DNA of 64,000 nucleotides. Source: CBDAUN01 sp965214875. Lineage in GTDB: Bacteria; Pseudomonadota; Gammaproteobacteria; Arenicellales; JAJDZL01. The position numbers were made by a program, and so were the translations under genes. The stretch is taken from NCBI GenBank assembly GCA_965214875.1, contig OZ243980.1:1302001-1366000 (forward strand), written 5' to 3'. Of the stretch, positions 25,610-35,182 are shown in pieces (the stretch's first letter is position 1; each line of letters opens with the position of its first letter). The notes beneath the pieces are model-generated. The model made no database searches and was not told the DNA's origin. It saw only the letters and a list, made by a program, of their open reading frames with translations.

Positions 25610-26206
25610 GCGGGCGGCTGAAGTGATTCTTCTCGGCTTGCCCGAGCGGCATCTTCGGCAGGCGCTTTCGGATCTATTGCCGGACCGGAATCCCGAAGCC
25701 TCGTCTGCGGCGGCCGCCTTCGACGCATCCATTGCTGTTGTCGGGCAGGGCTCCATGCCGGCCAAGCGGCGAGTCGCGGGCACGGCTTTTCAAGGCCCTG
25801 CCGCAAAGCGCCTCGCTTAAATCCGATTCAACGACGAACGTGAACAAGCGTCAACCCGGCTGAACTGCCAAATGCTCGGCATTGAAAAGCCGCAGCAAGT
25901 TGCCAGAGATCCATTGGTCGGCCAATTGTTTGAAAATCTGACCCCGGACAGAGTTGCGATGTTGTTCCCTCCGTGTAAGCTTGCAAGCCGCAGGCGGGTT
26001 TGTCCACTTCTAACTAGCTAATGCTTTCCCTCGAAACTACCTTGTAGATCAACCTTCGGATAAGGACGACGCAACCTGTCCCATTCACTCCGCAATCTTG
26101 AATTAAAATGGCGCACTATTGTCGATAAGGTGCTGAACTTTCTTTGTCAATGAAGAGCTTCAGCGCGGTCTGGCAATACCAATGAAAGCAATACTGGATC
26201 AGCAAA
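25610..26206. other. Right border of the accessory island, no supported gene
   Basis: About 600 bases between the DUF3782-like gene and tldD. The first 210 bases are GC-rich and stay open to 25820 (LLGLPERHLRQALSDLLPDR), which may be a relic of a coding sequence I cannot identify. The rest is mixed and contains nothing I can support. tldD has no strong ribosome-binding site. Confidence 0.5.
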
Positions 26207-27658
26207 ATGAGTTCAACATATCTGGATACCGCAAGAAATGCCTTGCTTGAGCCTGCAGGCGTTGGTGAAATCGAAATGAGTCGCCTCTTGGGTCAGCTGA
26301 GCGGGAGCAGCATTGATCACGCGGATGCCTATTTCCAATATCACCGCGCAGAAAGCTGGACGCTCGAGGAAGGCATCGTAAAAACCGGCAGCTACGGGAT
26401 TGATCAAGGCGTGGGGCTTCGAGCCGTGAGCGGCGACAAGACCGGATTCGCATTTTCTGATGATTTGACCTTGCCGGCACTTACCGATGCCGCCAAGTCC
26501 GCCCGCGGAATTGCTCAAGGCATCGGCGTAAGCAGATTGGAAGGTTCTGTCCGCCAGCCTGAAGGCATTCCGGTACTGTATCAGCCCGATGATCCGCTGA
26601 ACAGCCTGTCGAATAGCGAAAAGATAGACCTGATGCACAAGGTGGAACAGGCGGCGCGGGATTATGATTCTAGAATCACTGAAGTAATCGTAAATTTAAG
26701 CGGTTCCTACGAAATTATCCTTGTAGCCCGTCTTGATGGCGTGATGAGCGCGGATGTGCGACCGCTTATTCGGATGAACGTATCGGTTATTGCTGAGCAA
26801 GATGGATGCCGCGAGCCCGGTTCATCTGGTGCAGGAGGACGCCGGACATACGATTTTCTGACCGATTCGGAAACGGCGACCGGCATTGCGCGCGAAGCGG
26901 CTAGGCAGGCGGTCGTGAATTTGGATTCGCAAGAAACCCCGGCCGGTACCATGACGGTGGTGCTGGGGCCTGGGTGGCCCGGCATCCTGCTGCATGAAGC
27001 CGTTGGCCATGGCCTTGAAGGGGATTTCAATCGCAAAGGGCTATCGGCATACTCAGGACGCATCGGTGAAAAGGTTGCCTCAGATCTGTGCACGATTGTT
27101 GACGATGGCACGCTGGCGGACCGTCGCGGTTCCTTGAACATTGATGACGAGGGCACGCCGACGCAATATACGACACTGATCGAAAACGGAGTGCTCACAG
27201 GCTACATGCAGGATTTGACCAACGCTCGCTTGATGGGGCATGAGCCCACCGGCAACGGTAGGCGCGAGTCTTATGCGCACTTGCCGCTAACCCGAATGAC
27301 CAATACCTATATGCTTTCAGGCGAACATTCTCACCAAGAGATCATCGAATCTGTTGATGACGGAATTTATGCGGTGAACTTCCTTGGTGGTCAGGTCGAT
27401 ATCACTTCGGGCAGATTTTCGTTTTCAGCCAACGAAGCCTACCGCATCCAAAAAGGCAAAGTCACCTATCCGCTTAAAGGCGCGACGCTTATTGGCAGCG
27501 GACCAGATACCATGACCAAGGTTTCCATGGTGGGCAATGACATGCAGCTTGATTCGGGTGTCGGGACATGCGGCAAAGATGGGCAGAGCGTACCGGTCGG
27601 AGTCGGTCAGCCCACCATGAGAATCGATGGAATCACTGTCGGCGGTGCAAAAGTCTAG
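26207..27658 (+). CDS. tldD: Metalloprotease TldD
   Basis: Catalytic half of the TldD/TldE zinc protease, which degrades unfolded peptides and trims modified peptides such as microcins. The 483-residue protein carries the zinc motif HEAVGHGLEGD (residues about 263-273) and the C-terminal glycine-rich region LIGSGPDTMTKVSMVGNDM. Start ATG at 26207. In relatives it follows nit1 directly; the accessory island has separated them. pmbA follows at once, without the yjgA gene that often lies between. Confidence 0.96.
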   Translation: MSSTYLDTARNALLEPAGVGEIEMSRLLGQLSGSSIDHADAYFQYHRAESWTLEEGIVKTGSYGIDQGVGLRAVSGDKTGFAFSDDLTLPALTDAAKSARGIAQGIGVSRLEGSVRQPEGIPVLYQPDDPLNSLSNSEKIDLMHKVEQAARDYDSRITEVIVNLSGSYEIILVARLDGVMSADVRPLIRMNVSVIAEQDGCREPGSSGAGGRRTYDFLTDSETATGIAREAARQAVVNLDSQETPAGTMTVVLGPGWPGILLHEAVGHGLEGDFNRKGLSAYSGRIGEKVASDLCTIVDDGTLADRRGSLNIDDEGTPTQYTTLIENGVLTGYMQDLTNARLMGHEPTGNGRRESYAHLPLTRMTNTYMLSGEHSHQEIIESVDDGIYAVNFLGGQVDITSGRFSFSANEAYRIQKGKVTYPLKGATLIGSGPDTMTKVSMVGNDMQLDSGVGTCGKDGQSVPVGVGQPTMRIDGITVGGAKV

Positions 27659-27665
27659 CAACATC

Positions 27666-29021
27666 ATGAGTACTTCATTAAGTCGTCCGGAGCCAAAATT
27701 GGCTGAACAGCTTGAACTGGAATCCATTGTGGCGCAAACCCTTGAATGCGCTGCAAAGCAAGGGTCGACCGCGGCTCGCGTCAATGCTCAGCGAACCCGC
27801 GGATACGAAATGAATGTCCGTTTCGCCGAGGTCGAAACAGTCCAGCATCACAACGAAAAAGATCTTTCCGTTGAAGTCTACTTCGGCAATCGATCTGGTT
27901 CAGCGACAACCTCAGATTTCGGCACTCAAGCGATTATGGATACAGTAGGTGCGGCGTGCTCGATCGCCAAGCGAACCGCAGACGATCCGTGCAATGGATT
28001 GCCTGAACCGGAAAGGCTTGCCAGCGAATTCCCTGATCTTGAACTCAACCAGCCATGGGACCTTGATCGGGATAAAGCATACGACCTGGCATTGCGGTGC
28101 GAGAATGCCGCCAGAAACGAGGACAAACGCATTGTCAACTCCGAAGGTGCTGCCGTATCGACATCGGCAAGGCATGCGGCACTGGGTAACAGCGATGGCT
28201 TTCTTACTAGCACCTCATCCAGCATGCATTACCTGTCATGTGTGGTTGTCGGCGAATCGGAGAGCGGCATGCAGCGTGACTACTGGTACAACGCAGTGCG
28301 TGATGCAACGCAGATGGACTCTCCTGAACTGGTTGGCAAAACTGCTGCTACGCGTACTGTGCAGCGCCTTGATGCGCGGCGCATGAAAACCTGCGAAGTG
28401 CCGGTCTTGATCGAAGCTCCGGTAGCCGGCAGCTTGCTGCGGCATCTGGTGGAGGCGATTCGCGGCGCGAACCTCTATCGGAAGACTTCATTTTTGGTCG
28501 ATTGCCTTGGTCGGCAGATTTTTCCTTCATGGGTTCGAATTCATGAGCAACCGCACCTGAAAAGAGCAATCGGAAGCTCAACATATGATGCGGAAGGCGT
28601 GGCAACCAAAGCGCGCGATATCGTTTCAGACGGAGTTTTGACAGGCTATGTGCTCAATTCCTATTCAGCGCGCAAATTGGGCATGAAGACCACCGGCAAC
28701 GCCGGGGGCGTGTTCAATCTCACCGCTGATCCGGGCGCGCAAGACTTTGCAGCACTGCTGCGCACCATGGATACCGGTTTGCTCGTCACCGAATTTATCG
28801 GTTTCGGCGTCAATACGGTTACCGGGGACTATTCGCGCGGAGCCGGAGGATTCTGGGTGGAAAACGGAGAAATCCAGTACCCGGTCGAACAAGTTACAAT
28901 CGCTGGCAATTTGAAGGATATGTTTCAATCGATCATAGCGATAGGCTCCGATATGGATCCGCGAAGATCGGTGAGAACCGGCTCCATTTTACTAGAGCGT
29001 GCGGCGGTTGGCGGGCAGTAG
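27666..29021 (+). CDS. pmbA: Metalloprotease subunit TldE/PmbA
   Basis: Non-catalytic partner of TldD. The 451-residue protein has the family's N-terminal domain and the C-terminal part with GVLTGYVLNSYSARKLGMKT and GFGVNTVTGDYSRGAGGFWV, but, as usual for TldE, no zinc-binding HExxxH. I chose ATG at 27666, which gives the usual length of about 450 residues; an upstream in-frame ATG at 27627 would overlap tldD. Seven bases separate it from the tldD stop, so the pair is surely one transcription unit. Confidence 0.95.
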   Translation: MSTSLSRPEPKLAEQLELESIVAQTLECAAKQGSTAARVNAQRTRGYEMNVRFAEVETVQHHNEKDLSVEVYFGNRSGSATTSDFGTQAIMDTVGAACSIAKRTADDPCNGLPEPERLASEFPDLELNQPWDLDRDKAYDLALRCENAARNEDKRIVNSEGAAVSTSARHAALGNSDGFLTSTSSSMHYLSCVVVGESESGMQRDYWYNAVRDATQMDSPELVGKTAATRTVQRLDARRMKTCEVPVLIEAPVAGSLLRHLVEAIRGANLYRKTSFLVDCLGRQIFPSWVRIHEQPHLKRAIGSSTYDAEGVATKARDIVSDGVLTGYVLNSYSARKLGMKTTGNAGGVFNLTADPGAQDFAALLRTMDTGLLVTEFIGFGVNTVTGDYSRGAGGFWVENGEIQYPVEQVTIAGNLKDMFQSIIAIGSDMDPRRSVRTGSILLERAAVGGQ

Positions 29022-29104
29022 ATTGTTTTCGCAGCTCATCGGCAGTTGAATTTCACTAGATGAATCTCATATATCCGTGAAGTCTCCACGCAATCTTTTT
29101 TGCT

Positions 29105-29476
29105 ATGCCAATCTACGAATATCAATGCCAAGCCTGCTCGTACGAGTTTGAGGTTCTGCAAAGTGTCAGCGAAGCGCCGATCATTGATTGCCCAGGTTGC
29201 AACCAGCCACAATTGCGCTTGAAGCTGACTGCGGCGGCGTTCAAACTCAAAGGCACTGGATGGTATGAGACGGATTTCAAAAACAACGATAAAAAGAACG
29301 AATCCGGCAACGACCAGAAAAAGAAAGACTCTGATAAGCCAAAAGCGGATTCTGAATCCAAAAAGAATGAAAAATCGAAATCTGACGACAAGTCCTCGAA
29401 ATCGAAAGCATCCAGTGCCGCTTCAAATTCTAGCACTGCTGCCGGATCGAGCGGCGGCGAATTAGTTGGTCAATAG
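29105..29476 (+). CDS. FmdB-family zinc-ribbon protein
   Basis: A 123-residue protein: zinc ribbon MPIYEYQCQACSYEF with CxxC at residues 8-11 and a second CxxC (DCPGC) near residue 36, FKLKGTGWYETDFK, then a long Lys/Ser/Asp-rich tail from residue 60 on. This is the usual layout of the FmdB-type proteins found next to aspS in proteobacteria. Function is not established; named after a putative formamidase regulator. aspS starts one base after the stop. Confidence 0.92.
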   Translation: MPIYEYQCQACSYEFEVLQSVSEAPIIDCPGCNQPQLRLKLTAAAFKLKGTGWYETDFKNNDKKNESGNDQKKKDSDKPKADSESKKNEKSKSDDKSSKSKASSAASNSSTAAGSSGGELVGQ

Positions 29477-29477
29477 C

Positions 29478-31256
29478 ATGCGGAGCCATCGCTGTACTCA
29501 AATCCTTGAGCCGGCCGTTGGTGAAACGGTTCAGGTATGTGGATGGGTAAACAGCCGCCGTGATCACGGCGGAATCATATTCATCGACTTGCGCGACTCA
29601 AGCGGCATCGTTCAGATAGTCGCCGACCCTGGTGTGCTGGCTGATTTTTCCTTGGCAGAATCTATCCGTTCGGAGTATGTCTTGTCCATACGTGGGCTCG
29701 TTAGAATCCGTCCAGAAGGAACCGAGAACCCGTTACTGCCGACCGGCGCAGTCGAAATCGTCGCTGAAAGCATCGACTTGCTAAATGAAGCGGCTAGCTT
29801 GCCTTTTCAACTTGATGATGAAGATGTCAACGAGGCGTTGCGGCTGAAGTATCGATATGTTGATTTACGCCGGGGCCGGATGCAGCGCAACATTCGATTG
29901 CGCCATCAGTTGGTCAAGGAGATACGCTCATTTCTTGACGAAAACGAGTTTGTCGACATTGAAACCCCAATGCTGACGCGCTCGACTCCAGAGGGCGCAC
30001 GAGACTATGTGGTGCCCAGCAGAGTGCATGCCGGCATGTTCTATGCGCTGCCGCAATCACCCCAGCTGTTCAAGCAAATGCTAGTCATATCCGGGTTTGA
30101 GCGCTACTACCAAATCGTTCGCTGCTTCCGTGACGAGGACTTGCGCGCCGACAGGCAGCCGGAGTTCACGCAGCTCGATCTGGAAATGGCATTCGTAGAC
30201 GAGTCAGATGTAATCCAGTTGATGGAGAACCTTTTTCAAAAGATTTTCATGCAGCTAATGAATGTGAGCGTCGGACCGGAATTTCCAAAGTTGCGCTATG
30301 AAGAGGCAATGAGACGGTTTGGCACCGACCGCCCCGACCTTAGGAATCCGCTCGAACTGACGGAATTGACCGAAGCAATGCGCGAGGTAGAATTTCAAGT
30401 GTTCAATCGGGCTGCAAATCTGCCGGATGGGCGTGTTGCGGCACTGAATATTCCGCAAGGCGCTAGCCTGACACGCCTTCAGATTGACCAGTACACAGAT
30501 TTTGTCAGCGATTACGGTGCAAAAGGACTCGCCTATATCAAGGTCAACGACAGGTCGAAAGGAATTGATGGGCTTCAGTCGCCGATTCTGAAGTTTCTAT
30601 CCGAGTCGGCAGTAGAGACGATTGTCGAGCATGCGAATAGCCAAAGTGGCGATCTGATCTTCTTTGGGGCAGACAACCGCTCCATTGTCAATGCCTCGCT
30701 TGGCGCGCTGCGTGACAAGGTTGGTGAGGATTTAGGGCTGCTCGAAGAGGGTTGGAAACTAGCATGGATTGTAGATTTTCCGCTGCTTGAGTATGACGAT
30801 GCCGAAAAGCGGTGGCATGCTACGCACCATCCATTCACCTCGCCGAACCTCGAGCATGCCGACAAGCTGGCCAGCGATCCGTCAAGCGTCAATTCAAGAG
30901 CCTACGATCTGGTTTTGAATGGCGTTGAAATTGGCGGTGGATCAATTAGAAACCACCGCGCTGATATCCAAAAAAAGGTGTTCGACGCCTTGAAGCTAGG
31001 TGACGACGAAATTCAAGCCAAATTCGGATTTTTGCTTGAAGCACTACAAACAGGCGCCCCGCCGCATGGCGGGATCGCATTCGGCATCGACCGAATTGCG
31101 GCCTTGCTTGCGGGAGAAGAGTCGATTCGCGATGTGATCGCCTTTCCCAAGACGCAACGCGCCTACTGCGCATTGACGCAAGCGCCAAATGAGATCAGTC
31201 CTAGCCAGCTAAATGAACTCGCACTCAGATTGAAGCCTTCTGCCAAGTCGATCTAA
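29478..31256 (+). CDS. aspS: Aspartyl-tRNA synthetase
   Basis: Class II synthetase for tRNA-Asp (possibly also tRNA-Asn). The 592-residue protein has the N-terminal OB-fold anticodon domain (CGWVNSRRDHGGIIFIDLRD), class II motif 2 in CFRDEDLRADRQPEFTQLD, the bacterial GAD insert, and motif 3 in GIAFGIDRIAALLAGE. I chose ATG at 29478 (MRSHRC), matching the family start, over a TTG twelve bases upstream. Whether it is discriminating is not decidable by eye. Confidence 0.97.
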   Translation: MRSHRCTQILEPAVGETVQVCGWVNSRRDHGGIIFIDLRDSSGIVQIVADPGVLADFSLAESIRSEYVLSIRGLVRIRPEGTENPLLPTGAVEIVAESIDLLNEAASLPFQLDDEDVNEALRLKYRYVDLRRGRMQRNIRLRHQLVKEIRSFLDENEFVDIETPMLTRSTPEGARDYVVPSRVHAGMFYALPQSPQLFKQMLVISGFERYYQIVRCFRDEDLRADRQPEFTQLDLEMAFVDESDVIQLMENLFQKIFMQLMNVSVGPEFPKLRYEEAMRRFGTDRPDLRNPLELTELTEAMREVEFQVFNRAANLPDGRVAALNIPQGASLTRLQIDQYTDFVSDYGAKGLAYIKVNDRSKGIDGLQSPILKFLSESAVETIVEHANSQSGDLIFFGADNRSIVNASLGALRDKVGEDLGLLEEGWKLAWIVDFPLLEYDDAEKRWHATHHPFTSPNLEHADKLASDPSSVNSRAYDLVLNGVEIGGGSIRNHRADIQKKVFDALKLGDDEIQAKFGFLLEALQTGAPPHGGIAFGIDRIAALLAGEESIRDVIAFPKTQRAYCALTQAPNEISPSQLNELALRLKPSAKSI

Positions 31257-31289
31257 CAGCGAGCGCCCCTCCCTCTCGTACCCCAGCGC

Positions 31290-31763
31290 ATGTTGGCTCG
31301 AACGGTGCGTGAAGACTTGTCAAGATTCAAGCGTCCCGAATCCATTTTGTTGGTGGTCTATACGAAAGGTGGCGACGCGTTGCTGCTTAAAAGAGTACAT
31401 CCAACGGGCTTCTGGCAGTCGGTTACGGGGAGCATGAAGTGGCACGAAATCTTGCCCGCTGAGGCCGCAGTGCGAGAACTTCGTGAAGAAACCGGCATCG
31501 ATATCCATAAATCCGATCTTCATGACTGGAAGCGGGTATTCAAATTTGAAATTCTACCTGCATACAAAGCGGCATATCCGCAAGGAACGGTTTATAACGT
31601 TGAGCACATGTTTTCGCTTGAGCTGGATTCGGTCTGCGATGTTCGCCTCAATCCTAATGAGCATAGTGAGTATTGCTGGCAAAATATCGAATCGGCGATC
31701 AAGACTGTGTGGTCCTGGTCGAATCGCCAAGCTTTAGATCTGATACAAGAATGTCGAAGCTGA
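31290..31763 (+). CDS. nudB: Dihydroneopterin triphosphate pyrophosphatase
   Basis: Nudix hydrolase of the folate pathway that removes pyrophosphate from dihydroneopterin triphosphate. The 157-residue protein shows the Nudix box GSMKWHEILPAEAAVREL followed by REETGI, and the typical HPTGFWQSVTG before it. Position right after aspS is diagnostic for NudB. yebC normally follows; here a DUF4143 ATPase and 0.9 kb of noncoding DNA intervene. Confidence 0.94.
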   Translation: MLARTVREDLSRFKRPESILLVVYTKGGDALLLKRVHPTGFWQSVTGSMKWHEILPAEAAVRELREETGIDIHKSDLHDWKRVFKFEILPAYKAAYPQGTVYNVEHMFSLELDSVCDVRLNPNEHSEYCWQNIESAIKTVWSWSNRQALDLIQECRS

Positions 31764-32243
31764 TCATGGCTTTTGCTAATCTGCTTGTTGTCGAGCGATT
31801 GCAATCACCCCGCAAATCCGACAAGAGCTGTTATTTTCGTGCCGCAGGATCAAGGCGGCAGAAGAGACTGTTGCCAACAGTGTTCGATATGCTATGCCTG
31901 CTAAACTTTTGCAGAATTTTTAATAATTATCGCTAATTCCAAGTTCATTTCGCAGCATATTGAATTCAATCTAAGCAATTGAATGATAAAGCCGAACGCA
32001 TATGGCCGGCAGTGATGGACTATTGCCGGCGGGATTGACGTGATGCTGAATTCGATGGGTCTTTTTGAATGTAGAGAGCATGTTGGTCGCCAACAAGTCT
32101 GTTGACATCCAACTAGGCCCGACTTGCCATCGTTGATGAAGTTCTTGCGCTAAAAATGCCTTATTTTGCAAATCGAAAAGCAATATTTGTAAAATATAGT
32201 GCCGATATATGAAAATATGTGTTTTTAAAAAGTTTATTTTTTG
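31764..32243. other. Noncoding stretch between nudB and the ATPase gene
   Basis: 480 bases without a reading frame I can support. The last 100 bases become very AT-rich with runs of A and T ahead of the ATPase gene, as expected for acquired DNA. Confidence 0.5.
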
Positions 32244-33488
32244 ATGATAGAGCGCCAATTAAGTGCCTTAATCGAGGATTCTCTGAAAACTTTTCCGATT
32301 GTCTACATCAACGGGCCAAGACAAACGGGCAAAACTACTCTTGTCCGACACCTCGCCTCGACTTCTTGGCCGGCTGACTACGTCAGCTTCGATGATTTCA
32401 ATCAATACAGAGCGGCTGAAGCAAACCCGGAGCGTTTCATCCGATCGTTTTCAAACAGGCTGATTCTGGATGAAATACAAATGGTTCCACGTCTTTTCAG
32501 GATTCTAAAGATTCTCGCAGATGAAGCCCGAAGCACTAATCATGCAACTGCTAATGGCCGCTACCTGTTAACCGGTTCTGCTAATATACTGGCATTGCCA
32601 GAGCTTTCTGATGCGCTAGTTGGGAGGATGCGAGTGCTGACTCTCTATCCGCTTTCGGCACTTGAAATATCTCGAGGCAAGGGGGATTTTCTAACTCGAC
32701 TGATGAACGGTAGTTTTCGTTTACAGACCGACCATCGTAGTTCGCATGTGTCTGAAATGATAGAACGTGCGACATACCCTCAAGTATCTAGTTTCAACGA
32801 CAGCGAGCGCAGGCAATGGTTCGATTCCTACATTGCTACGCTGTTGCAGAGAGATGTTCGGCAAATCTCAGACATATCAAAACTCACAGTGCTTCCAAAC
32901 CTTCTCGAGGTAATGGCCGCAAGGACGGGCGGATTGATCAATGAGTCAGATATTGCCCGGTCGGTCGGTCAGAATGCGGTTACGACGAAGAATTATCGAA
33001 CGCTTTTGCAGATGATTTACCTTACTTCGGATGTGCGGCCCTGGTTCCGAAATATAGGCAAGCGCATCGTTAAATCTCCAAAGAGCTACTTTATTGATAC
33101 TTCTTTGCTATGCTTTCTACAGCAAATCGATATTGGAAAAGCCGAAGTTCTTGAACCGCAAAAATTTGGACGAGTGTTCGAGAATTTTGTCATCAGTGAA
33201 TTGTCGAAACTGATTTCGTTCGCGAATCTTCCTTTAAATGTCTATCATTTCAGGACCAGTGATGGTAAAGAAGTTGATGTCGTGCTAGAGCAATTAGGTG
33301 GGAAGCTTGCCGGTATTGAGATCAAAGGGCGGGATTCGGTCGCCGAAACAGACTTCAAAGGACTTAAGGAACTGGAAAAACAGACAGGCGATGATTTCGT
33401 TTGTGGCATTGTGCTCTACCGAGGTCGACAGATGTTGCCGTACGGCAATAAATTTTGGGCGGTACCAATAGAAGAAATGTGGGCTTGA
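32244..33488 (+). CDS. AAA_14/DUF4143-type ATPase
   Basis: A 414-residue ATPase of a family that is widespread in accessory regions and of unknown role. It has Walker A NGPRQTGKTTL (residues about 23-33), Walker B RLILDEIQ, the sensor-like LTGSANI, then the C-terminal DUF4143 domain with EVDVVLEQLGGKLAGIEIKG, a nuclease-fold-like D...ExK arrangement. I use ATG at 32244; the preceding TTG is also possible. No partner gene is adjacent. It interrupts the otherwise conserved nudB-yebC pair. Confidence 0.88.
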   Translation: MIERQLSALIEDSLKTFPIVYINGPRQTGKTTLVRHLASTSWPADYVSFDDFNQYRAAEANPERFIRSFSNRLILDEIQMVPRLFRILKILADEARSTNHATANGRYLLTGSANILALPELSDALVGRMRVLTLYPLSALEISRGKGDFLTRLMNGSFRLQTDHRSSHVSEMIERATYPQVSSFNDSERRQWFDSYIATLLQRDVRQISDISKLTVLPNLLEVMAARTGGLINESDIARSVGQNAVTTKNYRTLLQMIYLTSDVRPWFRNIGKRIVKSPKSYFIDTSLLCFLQQIDIGKAEVLEPQKFGRVFENFVISELSKLISFANLPLNVYHFRTSDGKEVDVVLEQLGGKLAGIEIKGRDSVAETDFKGLKELEKQTGDDFVCGIVLYRGRQMLPYGNKFWAVPIEEMWA

Positions 33489-33861
33489 TCCCTTATTCAT
33501 TGATTGGGCAGCTATTTTGGATGTCTTGCTTAACTTGTAGGTGTGGTATCTGCAAGCTCTTTTCGTTAAACTGGCGGTTTCGATAGCGATTCATATTGGA
33601 TTTATCAATTTCGTTCAAACAAATAGATTGCCCATTATTTGCTTCATTCATAGCAGTTTTTTGCACCGACGCGAATCTGTGCTGCCTAGTTGATCAACCC
33701 GAAGTCTTCCGACGATGACCGTGGGGCGGTGTTGCTCATTGAGATAATCGCAAGATTCTTATTTTCTATTTTTTGTCGCTCTTTTTCTCAATGCCAAATT
33801 ACAGTCTGCAATGACAGTTTGACCATTATCGAGTTTGCGCAATCAAGGCGCTAACGTTCGA
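33489..33861. other. Noncoding stretch upstream of yebC
   Basis: About 370 bases, AT-rich, with no gene I can support. The following extended -10 element lies at its end. Confidence 0.5.
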
Positions 33862-33870
33862 TGATATAAT
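33862..33870 (+). promoter_or_regulatory. Extended -10 promoter element for yebC-ruvCAB
   Basis: TGATATAAT, a perfect TATAAT with the TGn extension, 40 bases before the yebC start. No good -35 at proper spacing, which the extended -10 can replace. Confidence 0.55.
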
Positions 33871-33910
33871 TTCAGTTCAGTTTCAGGTGCATAAAGCCGC
33901 ACGGAAATTC

Positions 33911-34633
33911 ATGGCCGGGCATAGCAAATGGGCAAACATCCGCTTCCGCAAAGCTGCGCAGGATAATCGGCGCGGAAAGCTTTTTTCAAAGCTGATCCGG
34001 GAAATCGCCGTGGCCGCAAAATCTGGCGGTGATGTCGATGCCAATCCCCGATTACGAAGCGCAATCGATAAGGCGCTAGCCGCCAACATGTCCCGTGATG
34101 TCATTAATCGAGCAGTCGACCGGGGTACAGGTGCCTCCAGCGGCGATGACTATCAGGATGTGACCTATGAAGGATACGGTCCCGGCGGGGTCGCTTTGCT
34201 CATCGAATGCTCTACCGATAATCGCAATCGCACCGTTGGCGAGGTTCGTCACGCACTGACCAAGTACGGCGGCAATCTTGGCACCGAAGGCTCCGTCTCC
34301 TACTTGTTCAACCGTGTCGGCGTCATTCGCATGCCGCCCGGCTGCGACGAAGAGCGGGTCATGGACATTGTCGTCGCCGCGGGTGCGGAGGACTTGGAGT
34401 TGACCGATGACGGCTCGATCGAAATCACAATGCCGCCAGAACAGCTCAACGCTGTGGTTGAAGCGGTCGATCATGCAAGCCTGACCTACGAAGAGGCAAG
34501 CCTGGAGCAGCGCGCGACTGCCGATATGGAAATCGATAGCGAGTCGGCTGATCGTGTCATGCGGTTGATGGATGCGCTTGACGAAGTCGATGATGTGCAG
34601 GATGTCTACACCAATGCAAAATTTATGGAGTAG
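33911..34633 (+). CDS. yebC: YebC/PmpR-family transcriptional regulator
   Basis: DNA-binding protein of the YebC/TACO1 family; bacterial members act as regulators and some relieve ribosome stalling. The 240-residue product starts MAGHSKWANIRFRKAAQD and contains MSRDVINRAVDRGTGA, YEGYGPGGVALLIE and NRNRTVGEVRHALTKYGGNLG, all family hallmarks. I take ATG at 33911 rather than the GTG eight codons upstream. ruvC follows after 3 bases. Confidence 0.96.
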   Translation: MAGHSKWANIRFRKAAQDNRRGKLFSKLIREIAVAAKSGGDVDANPRLRSAIDKALAANMSRDVINRAVDRGTGASSGDDYQDVTYEGYGPGGVALLIECSTDNRNRTVGEVRHALTKYGGNLGTEGSVSYLFNRVGVIRMPPGCDEERVMDIVVAAGAEDLELTDDGSIEITMPPEQLNAVVEAVDHASLTYEEASLEQRATADMEIDSESADRVMRLMDALDEVDDVQDVYTNAKFME

Positions 34634-34636
34634 GCA

Positions 34637-35182
34637 ATGATCATACTCGGTATAGATCCAGGTTCAAGAATTACCGGCTACGGCATCATCGACGGACGTT
34701 CCAGCCAGTTGCGCCGCATCGCCAGCGGCTGCATCCGCACCCGCGGCGATTCGCTGGGGCAACGGATGAATCAGATATTCAGCGGGATCAGCAGCATCAT
34801 CGACCAGTATCAGCCTCAAACAATAGCTGTAGAAAAGGTTTTTGTTGCGGTCAATGTCAAATCCGCGCTGATGCTCGGACACGCCCGCGGTGCGGCGATT
34901 TGCGCTTGCGCTGTGAAAGATCTGGAAATTTACGAGTACGCCGCCCGTGAAATCAAAAAAACTGTGGCAGCCAGCGGCAATGCCACGAAAGAGCAGGTTC
35001 AGTTCATGGTCACAGCGATACTCTCTTTGACTGAGCAGCCGCAGCAAGATGAATCCGATGCGCTTGCATGCGCGATTACTCATCATCAGCATTTGCCCAT
35101 GCTTGAATCGCTCGAAGATACGCTCAAAGCGCACAGATTCAGGCAGCCGCCAGCTACCAACAATGTCGGTGCGCCCAGGTGA
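34637..35182 (+). CDS. ruvC: Holliday junction endonuclease RuvC
   Basis: Dimeric resolvase that cuts Holliday junctions in recombination repair. The 181-residue protein has the four acidic catalytic positions in context: GIDPGSRITGYG (Asp7), AVEKVFVAVN (Glu), and DESDALACAITHH (two Asp). The C terminus is slightly extended. The stop overlaps the GTG start of ruvA by four bases. Confidence 0.97.
   Translation: MIILGIDPGSRITGYGIIDGRSSQLRRIASGCIRTRGDSLGQRMNQIFSGISSIIDQYQPQTIAVEKVFVAVNVKSALMLGHARGAAICACAVKDLEIYEYAAREIKKTVAASGNATKEQVQFMVTAILSLTEQPQQDESDALACAITHHQHLPMLESLEDTLKAHRFRQPPATNNVGAPR

Noticed and set aside
25193..25783. Long minus-strand frame opposite the DUF3782-like gene
   Set aside because: Antisense of a GC-rich coding region; the plus-strand frame has the nuclease-fold motif and regular heptads.
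28525..28545. GGGTTCGAATTC considered as a tRNA T-arm
   Set aside because: It is inside pmbA in frame and no acceptor or anticodon stem surrounds it. I found no tRNA or rRNA gene in the window.
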